Shown one piece after another: positions 18,670-28,125 of a stretch of 64,000 bases of DNA. A program made the translations under genes and the position numbers. The notes beneath the pieces were generated by a model. That model was not told the origin of the DNA and did no database searches. It saw nothing but the letters and a program-made list of their open reading frames with translations. This DNA is from Caldovatus sediminis (lineage in GTDB: Bacteria; Pseudomonadota; Alphaproteobacteria; Acetobacterales; Acetobacteraceae): positions 372,001 to 436,000 of the forward strand of contig NZ_BMKS01000002.1 of assembly GCF_014644455.1 (NCBI RefSeq). The letters are read 5' to 3'. Each line of letters starts with the position of its first letter. Position 1 is the stretch's first letter.

Positions 18670-18936
18670 ATGCTGCTGCCGCCGCTGCCAGGGATGCGCA
18701 CGCTCGGGATGGGGATGGCCGGCCTTGCCGTCGGCGGCGCCTTCGCCGCGGGGATGGCGCTCGGCGCGGCCCTCGGCGCGGCGGGTGCGGGAGGAGCCTG
18801 GATCGCGTGCCGGATGATGCGCCGGCGTGGCCGCTGGCGCGATGAGGATCGGATCGAGGGCATGCCTCCGGCCGCGGGCCCGAATCCCGGGGACGACAGT
18901 CCACAGCTTCCGATCGGTGAAGCGCCGGTGGTCTGA
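18670..18936 (+). CDS. Small Gly/Ala-rich membrane-anchored protein, hypothetical
   Basis: An 88-residue frame with a good AGGGAG ribosome-binding site before the ATG at 18670. Residues 12-45 form one Gly/Ala-rich hydrophobic stretch with small-residue spacing ([22 protein letters not shown]), likely one or two close membrane helices. A basic cluster ([14 protein letters not shown]) and an acidic/Pro-rich tail follow. No family is recognised. It is divergent from icd, separated by 236 bases. Coding status rests on the ribosome-binding site, composition and orientation. Confidence 0.45.
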   Translation: MLLPPLPGMRTLGMGMAGLAVGGAFAAGMALGAALGAAGAGGAWIACRMMRRRGRWRDEDRIEGMPPAAGPNPGDDSPQLPIGEAPVV

Positions 18937-19140
18937 GCGGCGCTCGGGCAGGCCGGCGGAGCGACGACCGGCATCGCCCCGCGCTCCGGCCGGTGCCGGG
19001 TGGCTCCTGTGGCCGGCCGGGCGGCCGCAGGCAGGGGCGGGCTTGCGATGATCGCCGGCGATCATGCGAGAATGCCGGTCTTCGCCGTCGCGCGGCGCAT
19101 GCAGGCCGGCCGAGGCGGGACAGGACGAGGGGGAGTGCGC

Positions 19141-19947
19141 GTGGACGCGGCTGGCGGGACCGGAGAAGTGACGCTCAGGATCGAGTCGACGCCGGAGACC
19201 GGCCGGGTCGCCTGGGTGACGATCGACAACAAGGCGAAGCGCAACGCGCTCAACTCGTCGGTGCTGCGACGCTTCGCCGAGACGGTCGAGGGGCTCGCCA
19301 CGCACGCGGACCTGCGCGCGGCGGTAGTGACGGGCGCCGGCGGGCGGGCCTTCGTCGGCGGCGCCGACATCCGCGAGATGGCGGCGCTCCCCGACCATGT
19401 CGCGGCCACGCGCTTCATCGAGGCGGTGCACCGCGCCTGCAACGCCGTGCGCGAGCTGCCGGTGCCGGTGATCGGGCGGATCAACGGGCATGCGCTCGGC
19501 GCGGGGCTGGAGCTCGCGGCGGCCTGCGACCTGCGCATCGCCGCCTCGACCGCGACCTTCGGGATGCCGGAGGTGCTGCTCGGCCTGCCCTCCGTGGTGG
19601 AGGCGGCGCTCCTGCCGACGCTGATCGGCTGGGGACGCGCGCGGCGCCTGCTGCTCCTCGGCGAGACGATCGGCGCCGAGGAGGCGCTCGCCTGGGGGCT
19701 CGTCGAGCGGGTCGCCGAACCGGGTGCCGCGCTGGACGCGGCGGTGGCCGACTGGCTGGCGATGCTCGGCCGCGCGGGGCCGCAGGCGCTCCGGCTGCAG
19801 AAGCGCCTGATCCGCGCCTGGGAGGACCTGCCGATGGCCGAGGCGATCCGCGCCGGCGTCGGCAGCTTCGCCGAGGCCTGGCGCGGCGAGGAGCCGCGGC
19901 GGATGCTGCGCGCCTTTCTCGACCGGCCGCGCCCGCCGAAGGGCTGA
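19141..19947 (+). CDS. Enoyl-CoA hydratase/isomerase family protein
   Basis: Crotonase-fold enzyme acting on an acyl-CoA thioester. Of the possible starts, the GTG at 19141 is chosen because GAGGGGGAG lies just upstream and homology begins soon after; it gives 268 residues. Visible family motifs are the oxyanion-hole stretch [10 protein letters not shown], and [17 protein letters not shown] and [12 protein letters not shown]. Both glutamates used by enoyl-CoA hydratase (in GLELA and MPEVL) are present, so hydratase activity is plausible. The acyl substrate cannot be inferred. It converges with livF; no operon partner is apparent. Confidence 0.85.
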   Translation: MDAAGGTGEVTLRIESTPETGRVAWVTIDNKAKRNALNSSVLRRFAETVEGLATHADLRAAVVTGAGGRAFVGGADIREMAALPDHVAATRFIEAVHRACNAVRELPVPVIGRINGHALGAGLELAAACDLRIAASTATFGMPEVLLGLPSVVEAALLPTLIGWGRARRLLLLGETIGAEEALAWGLVERVAEPGAALDAAVADWLAMLGRAGPQALRLQKRLIRAWEDLPMAEAIRAGVGSFAEAWRGEEPRRMLRAFLDRPRPPKG

Positions 19948-19955
19948 ACGCGCGC

Positions 19956-19973
19956 CCCGCGAGCGGCCGCGGG
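19956..19973. terminator. Hairpin between convergent enoyl-CoA hydratase and livF
   Basis: CCCGCG (19956-19961) and CGCGGG (19968-19973) form a 6-bp stem with a 6-base loop, in the 50 bases between the two convergent stops. It has no T-run. The call rests on position and symmetry only. Confidence 0.35.
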
Positions 19974-19997
19974 CTCCCGACCGCGCCGTCGCGGCGC

Positions 19998-20684
19998 TCA
20001 GACGTGCAGATGGGCGTCACGCACCTCCGGCGCGGCGGCGAGCGCGGCGCTGCTGCCGGCCCAGACGGTGCGCCCCTTCTCGAGGACCACGTGCCGGTCG
20101 GCGAGGCGCAGCACCGCGGCGAGGTTCTTGTCGATCAGCAGGATCGAGAGGCCCTCCGCCTTCAGCGCGGCGATCACCGACCAGATCTCGGCCCGCACCA
20201 GGGGCGCCAGCCCCTCCGTCGCCTCGTCGAGGATCAGCAGGCGCGGGTTGGTCATCAGCGCGCGGCCGATGGCGAGCATCTGCTGCTCCCCGCCCGAGAG
20301 CCGCGCGCCGAGGTTGCGCCGGCGCTCCGCCAGGCGCGGGAAGAGCGCGAAGACGCGCGAGAGGGTCCAGCGCCCGGGGCGGCAGGTGGCGATCAGGTTC
20401 TCCTCGACGGTGAGGGTCGGGAAGACCTGGCGCCCCTCCGGCACGAGGCCGATGCCGAGGCGGGCGATGCGGTGCGGCGGCAGGCCGGCGAGGGCGACGC
20501 CGTCGAAGACGATCTCGCCCGACCAGGGCCTCAGCAGGCCCATCACGGCGCGGACGGTGGTGGTCTTGCCCATGCCGTTGCGGCCGAGGAGCGTCACCAC
20601 CTCGCCCGCGGCGATGTCGAAGGTGACGTCGAACAGCGCCTGGCTCTGCCCGTAGCCGGCGGCGAGGCGCGCGACGCGCAGCAT
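19998..20684 (-). CDS. livF: Branched-chain amino acid-type ABC transporter ATP-binding protein LivF
   Basis: One of two cytoplasmic ATPases of a high-affinity ABC importer. The 228-residue protein has Walker A GRNGMGKTT (about 34-42), signature RLSGGEQQMLAIGRAL and Walker B LLILDEATEGLAP. EGLAP after Walker B is characteristic of LivF. It is the last gene of a five-gene operon; its ATG overlaps the livG stop as TGATG. By family knowledge such transporters take up branched-chain amino acids, other amino acids, amides or urea. Confidence 0.92.
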   Translation of the reverse strand: MLRVARLAAGYGQSQALFDVTFDIAAGEVVTLLGRNGMGKTTTVRAVMGLLRPWSGEIVFDGVALAGLPPHRIARLGIGLVPEGRQVFPTLTVEENLIATCRPGRWTLSRVFALFPRLAERRRNLGARLSGGEQQMLAIGRALMTNPRLLILDEATEGLAPLVRAEIWSVIAALKAEGLSILLIDKNLAAVLRLADRHVVLEKGRTVWAGSSAALAAAPEVRDAHLHV

Positions 20685-21442
20685 CACGCCTCGTCCTCGC
20701 CGAGATAGGCGGCGCGGACCTCCGGGTTGGCGCGGATCTCCGGCGGCGCGCCGGTGGCGACGACGCGGCCGTAGACCAGCACCGAGATGCGGTCGGCGAG
20801 CGCGAAGACCGCGCGCATGTCGTGCTCGACGAGCAGGATGGCGTAGTCGGCGCGCAGCCGGTCGAGCAGGGCGATCAGCCGCTCCGTCTCCTCGGGGCCG
20901 GCGCCGGCCAGCGGCTCGTCGAGCAGGAGCAGGCGCGGGCGGGTGGCGAGGGCGATGGCGAGCTCGAGCTGGCGCTTCTCCCCGTGCGCCAGCGCCCCGG
21001 CCGGCACCGCGGCGCGGCCGGCGAGGCCGACCGCCTCCAGCGCCTCCCGCGCCGCCGCGTTCAGCCGGGCTTCCCCGGCGGCGGGGCGGAGGAAGCGGAA
21101 GGAGGAGCCGTCGCGCGCCTGCGCCGCGAGGGCGACGTTCTCCAGCGCCGAAAAGCCGGGGAGGACGCAGGTGACTTGGAAGGTGCGCGCGAGCCCCGCG
21201 CGCACGCGGCGCGGCATGGACAGGCGCGTGATGTCGAGCCCGTCGAACAGGACGCGGCCGGCGTCGGGCGCCAGCGCGCCGCTCACCTCGTTGATCAGCG
21301 TCGTCTTGCCAGCGCCGTTCGGGCCGATGACGGCGTGGATCTCGCCGGGGAGGACGTCGAGCCAGACGTCGTCGGTTACGGTGAGGCCGCCGAAGCGCTT
21401 GCTCAGCCCCTCGATGCGCAGCAGTGGCGCGCGCGCGGTCAT
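20684..21442 (-). CDS. livG: Branched-chain amino acid-type ABC transporter ATP-binding protein LivG
   Basis: Second ATPase of the same importer. The 252-residue protein has Walker A GPNGAGKTT, the LivG-type Q-loop region ARTFQVTCVLPGFSALENV, the signature-equivalent ALAHGEKRQLELAIAL and Walker B LLLLDEPLAGAGPEE. EHDM follows, and the C-terminal end (EIRANPEVRAAYLGEDEA) is typical of LivG. The signature begins AHGE rather than SGGQ/SYGE, which is common in this family. The start overlaps the livM stop as ATGA. Confidence 0.93.
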   Translation of the reverse strand: MTARAPLLRIEGLSKRFGGLTVTDDVWLDVLPGEIHAVIGPNGAGKTTLINEVSGALAPDAGRVLFDGLDITRLSMPRRVRAGLARTFQVTCVLPGFSALENVALAAQARDGSSFRFLRPAAGEARLNAAAREALEAVGLAGRAAVPAGALAHGEKRQLELAIALATRPRLLLLDEPLAGAGPEETERLIALLDRLRADYAILLVEHDMRAVFALADRISVLVYGRVVATGAPPEIRANPEVRAAYLGEDEA

Positions 21443-22362
21443 CGCCGCCGCGGCGCGAGCAGGCCGGCAAGGCCGCCGCGGAAGAACAGGACGGAAAGCA
21501 CCAGCAGCGGACCGAAGATCATGCGCCAGTGCTCGGTCAGGTGCGACAGCCACTCCTCCAGCAGCACGTAGGCCAGCGCGCCGAGGATCGCGCCGTGCAG
21601 GCTGCCGAGACCGCCGAGGATCACCATGAACAGCAGCTCGCCCGAGCGCTGCCAGGAGAGGTAGCTCGGCGCCACGAACTCCGCGGCGTTGGCGAGCAGC
21701 ACGCCCGACAGGCCGCCGATCGCGCCGGCGATGACGCAGGCGAGCAGCCGGTAGGGATAGGGGTCGAAGCCGACCGCGCGGACCCTGAGCGCGTTCTCGC
21801 GCGCCGCGCGCAGCACGCGGCCGAAGCGCGCGGCCAGCGCGGCGCGGCAGAACAGGTAGGCGAGGCCGAGCAGGCCGAGGCAGGCGTAGTGGAAGGCCAG
21901 GCGGTCCTCGAGGATGCGGGTGCCGGCGAGCCCGGTGCGCGCGTACAGCGTGTAGCCGTCGTCCCCGCCATAGGCGGCGAGGGAGGAGGCGGTGAAGAAC
22001 GCCATCTGCCCGAAGGCGAGGGTGATCATGATGAAGTGCACGCCCGAGGTGCGCAGGCTGACCGCCCCCGTGGCGAGCGCGAACAGCGCCGCCGCGGCGA
22101 CGGCAACGGGCACGACCGCCGTCGCGTCGGTGAGGCCGTTCGCATCCAGCACCACCACCGCGTAGGCGCCGACGCCGAGCGTGGCGGCGTGGCCGAGGCT
22201 GACGAGGCCGGCGCCGCCGACGAGGAGCGCCAGGCTCACCGCCGCCATGCCGAGGATCATGGCGCGCGCCAGCAGGGTCAGCATGTAGCCCTCGCCGAAG
22301 CCGGCGAAGGGTGCGGCGGCGAGGGCCGCGAACAACACCAGCGGCACGGCGGCCTCGCGCAT
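21439..22362 (-). CDS. livM: Branched-chain amino acid-type ABC transporter permease LivM
   Basis: Inner-membrane permease subunit. The 307-residue product has about eight to nine hydrophobic segments and the LivM hallmarks SLALLVGGAGLVSLGHAATLG, SGVHFIMITLAFGQM and GGLGSLHGAILGAL. The start is taken at 22362 (MREAAVPLVLF). This overlaps the end of livH by 16 bases; a clear ribosome-binding site is not seen. It pairs with livH to form the transmembrane channel. Confidence 0.9.
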   Translation of the reverse strand: MREAAVPLVLFAALAAAPFAGFGEGYMLTLLARAMILGMAAVSLALLVGGAGLVSLGHAATLGVGAYAVVVLDANGLTDATAVVPVAVAAAALFALATGAVSLRTSGVHFIMITLAFGQMAFFTASSLAAYGGDDGYTLYARTGLAGTRILEDRLAFHYACLGLLGLAYLFCRAALAARFGRVLRAARENALRVRAVGFDPYPYRLLACVIAGAIGGLSGVLLANAAEFVAPSYLSWQRSGELLFMVILGGLGSLHGAILGALAYVLLEEWLSHLTEHWRMIFGPLLVLSVLFFRGGLAGLLAPRRR

Positions 22363-22376
22363 GCGCCCGACGGGAC

Positions 22377-23300
22377 TCAGCCGGTACGGACGGGAAACAG
22401 GCCGGCGGGGCGGAAGGCGAGCACCGCGGCCATCAGGACGTAGACCAGCATCGAGGCGATCGCCGCCCCCGCCTGCCGCGCCGACGAGGGGGCGAGGAAG
22501 AGGCGCATCAGGTCCGGCACCACGGCGCGGCCGAGCGCGTCCATCAGCCCGACGAGCAGGGCGGCGACGAAGGCGCCCCGGATCGAGCCGATGCCGCCGA
22601 TGACGATCACCACGAAGGCGAGGATCAGCGGCGCGTCCCCCATCCCCGGCTCGACCGAGAGGATGGGCGCCGCCATGACGCCGGCGAAGCCCGCCAGCAT
22701 CGCGCCGAAGCCGAAGACCAGCATGAACAGCCGGCGGATGTCCACGCCGAGGGCGGAGACCATCTCCGGGTTCGTGGCGCCCGCGCGCACCAGCATGCCG
22801 GCGCGGGTGCGGTCCACCAGGAACCAGAGCAGCAGCGCGGCCGCGAGGCCGGCGGCGAGGATGGCGAGGCGGTAGATCGGGTACTGGAGGCCCGGCATCA
22901 CCTCCACGCCGCCCTCGAGCAGCGGCGGGATGGGCATGTGCAGCGGCGCGGCGCCCCACACCAGCTTCACGCCCTGGTTGACGAACAGGATCACGCCGAA
23001 GGTCGCCAGCACCTGCGCCAGGTGGTCGCGGTCGTAGAGGTGCCGGAAGACCAGGAACTCGAGCAGCAGCCCCGCCGCGAGCGCGGCCGGCAGGGCGAGC
23101 AGCAGGCCGAGCCAGAAGCTGCCCGTCGCCGCCGCGAGCGAGGCGCCGAAATAGGCGCCCAGCATGTACTGCACGCCGTGGGCGAGGTTGATGAAGTCCA
23201 TCACCCCGAACACCAGCGTCAGCCCGGCGGCGATCAGGAACAGCAGGATGCCGAATTGCAGCCCGTTGAGGGTCTGCACCAGCAGCAGGGACCAGGACAT
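22377..23300 (-). CDS. livH: Branched-chain amino acid-type ABC transporter permease LivH
   Basis: Inner-membrane permease subunit of 307 residues. It carries QTLNGLQFGILLFLIAAGLTL at the N-terminus, VMDFINLAHGVQYMLGAY and VIVIGGIGSIRGAFVAALLVG, all typical of LivH. The ATG shares one base with the stop of the binding-protein gene, so the importer subunits are translationally coupled. It has about eight hydrophobic segments and shows no damage. Confidence 0.92.
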   Translation of the reverse strand: MSWSLLLVQTLNGLQFGILLFLIAAGLTLVFGVMDFINLAHGVQYMLGAYFGASLAAATGSFWLGLLLALPAALAAGLLLEFLVFRHLYDRDHLAQVLATFGVILFVNQGVKLVWGAAPLHMPIPPLLEGGVEVMPGLQYPIYRLAILAAGLAAALLLWFLVDRTRAGMLVRAGATNPEMVSALGVDIRRLFMLVFGFGAMLAGFAGVMAAPILSVEPGMGDAPLILAFVVIVIGGIGSIRGAFVAALLVGLMDALGRAVVPDLMRLFLAPSSARQAGAAIASMLVYVLMAAVLAFRPAGLFPVRTG

Positions 23301-24493
23301 CAGGCCGGGCGCATGCGGCACTCGCCGACATGGGGGTCGGCGTTGTTCTCCAGCACCTTGCGCACGGCCTCGGTCTGGAACTTGCCGTCCGGCCGGCGGG
23401 CGACGCGGCAGAGCCAGAAGTCCTGCACCGGATAGTGGTTCGGACCGAAGCGGAAGTTGCCGCGCACCGAGCGGAAGTCGGCGGCCTCCAGCGCGCGGCG
23501 CAGCGCCGCCTTGTCGGCGAGGTTGCCGTCCACCTTGCGGATCGCCGAATCGAGCAGCATGGCGCCGTCGTAGGACTGCGCCGCGTAGGTGGCGGGGACG
23601 TAGCCGTACTGCGCCTCGAAGTCGCGCACGAAGCGGCGGTTCTGCTCGTTGTCGAGGTTGGGGGCCCAGACCGCGGCGTGCAGGAAGCCGAGCGCCGCCT
23701 CGCCCTGCGCCGGCAGCGTCGCCTCGTCCACCGTGAAGGTGGAGAGGAAGGGGATGTTGGCGAGGCCCGCCTGGCGGTACTGGCGCACCAGGTTCACGCC
23801 GAGGCCGCCGGGCATGAAGGTGAACAGCGCGTCCGGCCGCACCGCGGCGATCCTCGCGAGCTCCGCGGAGAAGTCGAGCTGCGTGAGGGGGACATAGACC
23901 TCGTCCACCACCTCGCCCTGGAAGCGGCTCTTGAAGCCGGCGACGGCGTCGCGCCCGGCCTGGTAGTTGGGGACGAGGATGAAGACGCGCTTGTAGCCCT
24001 CGTCCCTGGCCACCTGGCCCATCGTGGCGTGGACCTGGTCGTTGTTGTAGGAGGTGGCGAAGAACAGCGGGTGGCAGCCGCGCCCGGCGAAGGGCGAGGG
24101 GCCGGCGTTGGTGGAGATCAGGAAGGTGTTCGACTCCGTCACCGGCCGGAACACCGCCTGGAGGATGTTGGAGAACACCACGCCGACCACGAAGTCCACC
24201 TTGTCGCGCTCGATCGCGGCGCGGATCTTCGTGACGGCGACGTCGGGCTTCAGCTCGTCGTCGATCACGACGACCTCGGCGGGGCGGCCGCCGAGCTTGC
24301 CGTCCAGGTGGCGCAGGCCCTGCTGGAAGCCGTCCCGGAGCTGGGTGCCGAGGGCCGCCTGCGGGCCGGTCAGCACCGCCACGAACCCGATCCTCACCGC
24401 CTGCGCCTGGGCGCGCGCGACACGGGGCGCGGCGAGGCCGAAGGCGGCCGCCGTCGCGAGCAGTTGGCGCCTGTCGAGCCGTGGCGTCGTCAT
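23300..24493 (-). CDS. ABC transporter substrate-binding protein (LivJ/leucine-binding family)
   Basis: Periplasmic receptor of the five-gene importer. The 397-residue precursor has a signal peptide with a twin-Arg-like start (DRRQLLATAAAFGLAAPRVARAQA) and cleavage near residue 29. The mature type I binding fold follows, with RIGFVAVLTGPQAALGTQLRDG, SNILQAVFRPV, the hinge region STNAGPSPFAG and the C-terminal QSYDGAMLLDSAIRK. The ligand is not evident; this subfamily (Peripla_BP_6) also binds aromatic acids and amides. It is first in the operon, preceded by a 55-base gap after the arylformamidase-like gene. Confidence 0.9.
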   Translation of the reverse strand: MTTPRLDRRQLLATAAAFGLAAPRVARAQAQAVRIGFVAVLTGPQAALGTQLRDGFQQGLRHLDGKLGGRPAEVVVIDDELKPDVAVTKIRAAIERDKVDFVVGVVFSNILQAVFRPVTESNTFLISTNAGPSPFAGRGCHPLFFATSYNNDQVHATMGQVARDEGYKRVFILVPNYQAGRDAVAGFKSRFQGEVVDEVYVPLTQLDFSAELARIAAVRPDALFTFMPGGLGVNLVRQYRQAGLANIPFLSTFTVDEATLPAQGEAALGFLHAAVWAPNLDNEQNRRFVRDFEAQYGYVPATYAAQSYDGAMLLDSAIRKVDGNLADKAALRRALEAADFRSVRGNFRFGPNHYPVQDFWLCRVARRPDGKFQTEAVRKVLENNADPHVGECRMRPA

Positions 24494-24548
24494 TGGCTGT
24501 CCGGCCTCCCTGCCGAAGCGTGATCGCGGTCATTCTAGGCTTGGCGGG

Positions 24549-25385
24549 TCAGCCGGCAAGCGGCGCCGCCATTGCCGCGGCGCGCGCGACCAGCGCGCTC
24601 TCCGGGTCGGAGAGCGGCGCCAGCACGGTGAAGTGGTTCGCGCCCGGCAGCGCCTCCCAGCTCCCGCCCCAGGCGGCGGCGAAGTCGCGGGTCTGGCGGA
24701 GGAACTCCGCGCTCTCCGCCCCGCCGACCACGGCGTGCAGCGCGCCGCCGCGCGGCGCGGGGAGCCAGCGCGGCGAGAGGGCGCGCGCCTCGGCGGCATC
24801 GAGGCGGAGCGCCCGCGCGATCGTGGTCGGCAGCAGCGGCTCCAGCTCGAACACGCCCGAGATCGGCAGCCCGACCGGCACGAGGTCCGCCGGCAGGGCG
24901 GGGTCGAGCGCGCGCCAGTCGGTCGCCATCAGCAGGGCGGCGAGGTGGCCGCCTGCGGAATGCCCGGCCGCCAGCAGGCGCCGCTTGTGCCGCCGGTGCA
25001 GGAACGCCGCCGCGGCGCGCATCTGCTCCACGATGCGCCGGACCGTGACCGCGGGGCAGAGATCGTGGGACGGCACCGCCACCGCCACGCCGCGGGCGTT
25101 GAGGCCGCGCGCGCAGTGGCTGGCCCAGCTCCGGTCCAGCGCCTGCCAGTAGCCGCCATGGAGGAACAGCGCGATCGGCGCGTCGCGCGCGGCGGCGCCG
25201 TCCGGCCAGAACAGATCCAGCCGCTCGCGCTCGCCCGGCCCGTAGGCCAGGTCGAGCTCGGCGGCATCGCGGCGGGCGGCGCGGTAGGCGGCGGCCTCCC
25301 GCGCCCAGCCCTCCAGGATCGCCGGATGCTCGGGGACGCGCGCGCGGTTGTTGTATTCGGCCTCGAGGTCCATGGCGGGCGTCAT
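24549..25385 (-). CDS. Alpha/beta hydrolase, arylformamidase-like
   Basis: A 278-residue cytoplasmic hydrolase. The oxyanion motif HGGYW is at 76-80, nucleophile Ser143 lies in GHSAGG, and His251 lies in PGANHF. Glu224 or a nearby acid may complete the triad. HGGYWQALDRSW is typical of bacterial arylformamidases (kynurenine formamidase type) and related esterases, which cleave N-formylkynurenine or similar amides. No other kynurenine-pathway gene is nearby, so the substrate is open. The ATG at 25385 is preferred over 25373 because GAGG lies at a suitable distance. It sits 50 bases after an enoyl-CoA hydratase gene and before the ABC importer, all leftward. Confidence 0.75.
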   Translation of the reverse strand: MTPAMDLEAEYNNRARVPEHPAILEGWAREAAAYRAARRDAAELDLAYGPGERERLDLFWPDGAAARDAPIALFLHGGYWQALDRSWASHCARGLNARGVAVAVPSHDLCPAVTVRRIVEQMRAAAAFLHRRHKRRLLAAGHSAGGHLAALLMATDWRALDPALPADLVPVGLPISGVFELEPLLPTTIARALRLDAAEARALSPRWLPAPRGGALHAVVGGAESAEFLRQTRDFAAAWGGSWEALPGANHFTVLAPLSDPESALVARAAAMAAPLAG

Positions 25386-25435
25386 ACACGTGACCTCGGG
25401 GGCGGGCGCAAGGCGGGACCGGGGCGGGGCGCCGC

Positions 25436-26236
25436 TCAGCGGTACCAGTTGGGCCGGCGCTTCTCGCGGAAGGCGGCCAGCCCCTCGCGCCCCTCGGCCG
25501 AGGCGCGCTGCATCCAGCTCTCGTGCGCCAGCATCGCCATCTCCCGCGGGTCGAGGGTGAGGCCGTTGGCGGCGAGGAAGGAGTGCTTGGTCATCGCGAT
25601 CGCCCCCGGCCCGGACAGCATCGTCTGGTCGAGGATCTCGGCGAGCCGCGCCTCGATCCGGTCGGCCGGGTGCACCTCGTGGACGAGGCCGATGCGCTGC
25701 GCCTCGGCGGCGTCGAAGCGCTCGCCGGTCAGCGCGTAGCGGCGCGTGTGGCGCAGGCCCATCGCGTTCACCATGTGCGTGCTGATCGGCGTCGGCGCGA
25801 CGCCGACGCGCACCTCGGTGATGCCGAAGATCGCGTCCGTCGTGGCGAGGGCGACGTCCACGCAGCAGACGATGCCGCAGCCGCCGCCGAAGCAGGCGCC
25901 GTGGATCAGCGCGAAGGTCGGGCGCGGGAACTCGTTGAGCTTCTGCATCGCCCTCGTGGTGGCCATGGAGGCCTCGAAGGCCCGCTCTGGCGGGTAGGTG
26001 GCCGCCCGCGCCAGCCAGTCGAGGTCGGCGCCGGCCTGGAAGTGCCTGCCCGCGCCGCGGATCACGAGGGCGCGCAGCTTCGGTTCCGCCGCGAGCCGGT
26101 CGAGGCCCTCGATCAGGGCGGCGAGGAGGTCCTCGTCGTAGGCGTTGCCCTTGTGCGGGCGGTTGAGCGTGGCGGTGGCGATGCCGCGCGCGTCCACGGA
26201 GAGCAGGACGGGCGGGGCGGCGGGCGTCTCGGACAT
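25436..26236 (-). CDS. Enoyl-CoA hydratase family protein, methylglutaconyl-CoA hydratase-like
   Basis: Crotonase-fold protein of 266 residues. QAGADLDWLARAATY resembles the GADLNWM segment of LiuC-type methylglutaconyl-CoA hydratases in leucine breakdown. GACFGGGCGIVCCVDVALAT and FGITEVRVGVAPTPIS give the oxyanion hole and one acidic residue. The position of the first hydratase glutamate is occupied by Gly/Ile (GGCGIVCC), so hydratase chemistry is less certain than for the 19141 paralogue. A GGAAGGA site precedes the ATG. It is divergent from the gamma-glutamyltransferase gene across 189 bases. Other leucine-degradation genes (liuA, B, D) are not in the window. Confidence 0.8.
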   Translation of the reverse strand: MSETPAAPPVLLSVDARGIATATLNRPHKGNAYDEDLLAALIEGLDRLAAEPKLRALVIRGAGRHFQAGADLDWLARAATYPPERAFEASMATTRAMQKLNEFPRPTFALIHGACFGGGCGIVCCVDVALATTDAIFGITEVRVGVAPTPISTHMVNAMGLRHTRRYALTGERFDAAEAQRIGLVHEVHPADRIEARLAEILDQTMLSGPGAIAMTKHSFLAANGLTLDPREMAMLAHESWMQRASAEGREGLAAFREKRRPNWYR

Positions 26237-26425
26237 GGTTCGCGGTTCCTTCCGGGCGGCGGCTCGCGCATGCGGCGCGGCGCGGTGCGCCCATCCTCGC
26301 GCCGGCGCGCGCCGGCGTGAAGCGGGCGCGGAAGCGGTTGACACCGCCGGCCGCCCGCGCGGACCCTGCGCCGGAACGGCGGCGGGCCGCCCCGCCCGTC
26401 CGCCGGCGCAGAGGAGCGTCGCCCC

Positions 26426-28123
26426 ATGCAGACACGCCCGACCATCAGCGGCACGCGCCACGCGGTCTCGGCCGGCCATTACCTCGGCGCCGCCGCCGGC
26501 TTCGCGGTGCTGGAGGCCGGCGGCAACGCGATCGACGCGGGCTGCGCGGCAGGCATCGCGCTCGGCGTCCTGCTGCCGGACCTGGTGAACGTCGCGGGCG
26601 TGGCGCCGATCATGATCCGCAAGGCGGACGGCACGGTGGAGACCATCGCCGGCCTCGGCCACTGGCCGAAGTCGCTGCCCGCCGACCTGTTCATGCGCGA
26701 GCACGGCGGCAGGATTCCCCCCGGCGTGCTGCGCACCGTGGTGCCGGCGGCGCCCGACGCCTGGATCACCGCGCTGGAGCGCCACGGCACCATGGGCTTC
26801 GGCGAGGTGGCGCAGTACGCGATCCGTTTCGCGCGCGACGGCTTCGCCGTCTTCCCCCTGCTCGCCGAGAACATCGAGAAGCACGAGGCGGAGTACGCGC
26901 GCTGGCCCTCCAACGCCGCGATCTTCCTGCCCGGCGGGAGGCGTCCGCGCGTCGGCGAGAAGTTCGTGCAGTCCGACCTCGCGCGCACCCTGCAGTACAT
27001 GGCGGACGAGGAGCGCAAGGCGGCGGGGAAGGGGCGCCTCGCCGGCCTCGCCGCGGCGCGGGCGGCGTTCTACCAGGGCGACATCGCGCGCGAGATCGTC
27101 GCCTTCCAGCGGCGCGAGGGCGGCTACCTCTCGATGGAGGACATGGCGGGCTACCGCTCGCGCCTGGAGCCCGCGGTGCGGCGGCGCTGGCGCGGCCACG
27201 AGGTGCTGACCTGTGGCCCCTGGTGCCAGGGCCCGGCGCTGCTCGAGGCGCTGCTGGTGATGGAGCGCGCGGGCCTCGACGGGCTCGCGCACAACTCGGC
27301 CGACTACCTGCACCTGCTGACCGAGGCCATCAAGGCGGCGATGGCCGACCGCGAGTACCACTTCGGCGACCCGGCCTTCGTGGACGTGCCGCTCGACGCG
27401 CTGCTCTCGGAAGCGCACATCGGCGCGCGCGCGCGGGAGATCGACCCGCGGCGCGCGCATCCCGGCATGCCCGCCCCGCGGCTCGGCGCCGGGACCGCGC
27501 CCGTGCCCGCGACCCGCGCGGCGGCGCCGATGGCGGAGGCCGACACCAGCTATGTCTGCGCCGTGGACCGCTGGGGCAACGCGTTCAGCGCCACGCCCTC
27601 GGACGGGTCGTGGAGCTCGCCCGTGGTGCCGGGGCTCGGCATCATCCCCTCCAACCGCGGCTCGCAGAGCCGGCCGGACCCGGGGCATCCCTGCGGCGTC
27701 GCGCCCGGCAAGCGCCCGCGCCTGACGCCGAACCCGGCCATGGTCGTGACGCGCGAGGGCGGCGTGATGCCCTTCGGCACGCCGGGCGGCGACGTGCAGA
27801 TCCAGGCCATGCTGCAGGTGATGCTCAACGTGCTGCATTTCGGCATGGAGGTGCAGGCCGCGATCGAGGCGCCGCGCGTGGCGAGCTACTCCTTCCCCTC
27901 CTCCTTCGCGCCCTTCGAGTACTTCCCGGCGCGCCTCGCCGCCGAGGCGCGGATCGGGGCGGAGACGCGGGGCGAGCTCGCCGCGCGGGGGCACGCGATG
28001 CAGGACTGGCCGGAGTGGACCTGGCTCGCCGGCAGCGTGGAGGTGATCCTGACCGATCCGCAGCAGGGCATGATCCACGCCGGCGCCGATCCGCGGCGCC
28101 CGGCCTACGCGATCGCCTCCTGA
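26426..28123 (+). CDS. Gamma-glutamyltransferase family protein
   Basis: N-terminal-nucleophile hydrolase made as one chain that cleaves itself. The 565-residue product has the N-terminal VLEAGGNAIDA motif. The predicted catalytic Thr374 lies in EADTSYVCAVDRWGNAFSAT, with the small-subunit PGG-type loop (FGTPGGDVQIQ) further on. GGTs act on glutathione or other gamma-glutamyl compounds; many relatives are cephalosporin acylase-like. No signal peptide is seen at the N-terminus, so this one may be cytoplasmic. It is followed after 2 bases by a secreted VWA-like gene. A second, truncated paralogue lies at the right end of the window. Confidence 0.88.
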   Translation: MQTRPTISGTRHAVSAGHYLGAAAGFAVLEAGGNAIDAGCAAGIALGVLLPDLVNVAGVAPIMIRKADGTVETIAGLGHWPKSLPADLFMREHGGRIPPGVLRTVVPAAPDAWITALERHGTMGFGEVAQYAIRFARDGFAVFPLLAENIEKHEAEYARWPSNAAIFLPGGRRPRVGEKFVQSDLARTLQYMADEERKAAGKGRLAGLAAARAAFYQGDIAREIVAFQRREGGYLSMEDMAGYRSRLEPAVRRRWRGHEVLTCGPWCQGPALLEALLVMERAGLDGLAHNSADYLHLLTEAIKAAMADREYHFGDPAFVDVPLDALLSEAHIGARAREIDPRRAHPGMPAPRLGAGTAPVPATRAAAPMAEADTSYVCAVDRWGNAFSATPSDGSWSSPVVPGLGIIPSNRGSQSRPDPGHPCGVAPGKRPRLTPNPAMVVTREGGVMPFGTPGGDVQIQAMLQVMLNVLHFGMEVQAAIEAPRVASYSFPSSFAPFEYFPARLAAEARIGAETRGELAARGHAMQDWPEWTWLAGSVEVILTDPQQGMIHAGADPRRPAYAIAS

Positions 28124-28125
28124 GC

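Noticed and set aside
26338-26366. Perfect TTGACA before the gamma-glutamyltransferase gene as a sigma-70 promoter
   Set aside because: No acceptable -10 element lies 15-19 bases downstream; the sequence there is all GC.
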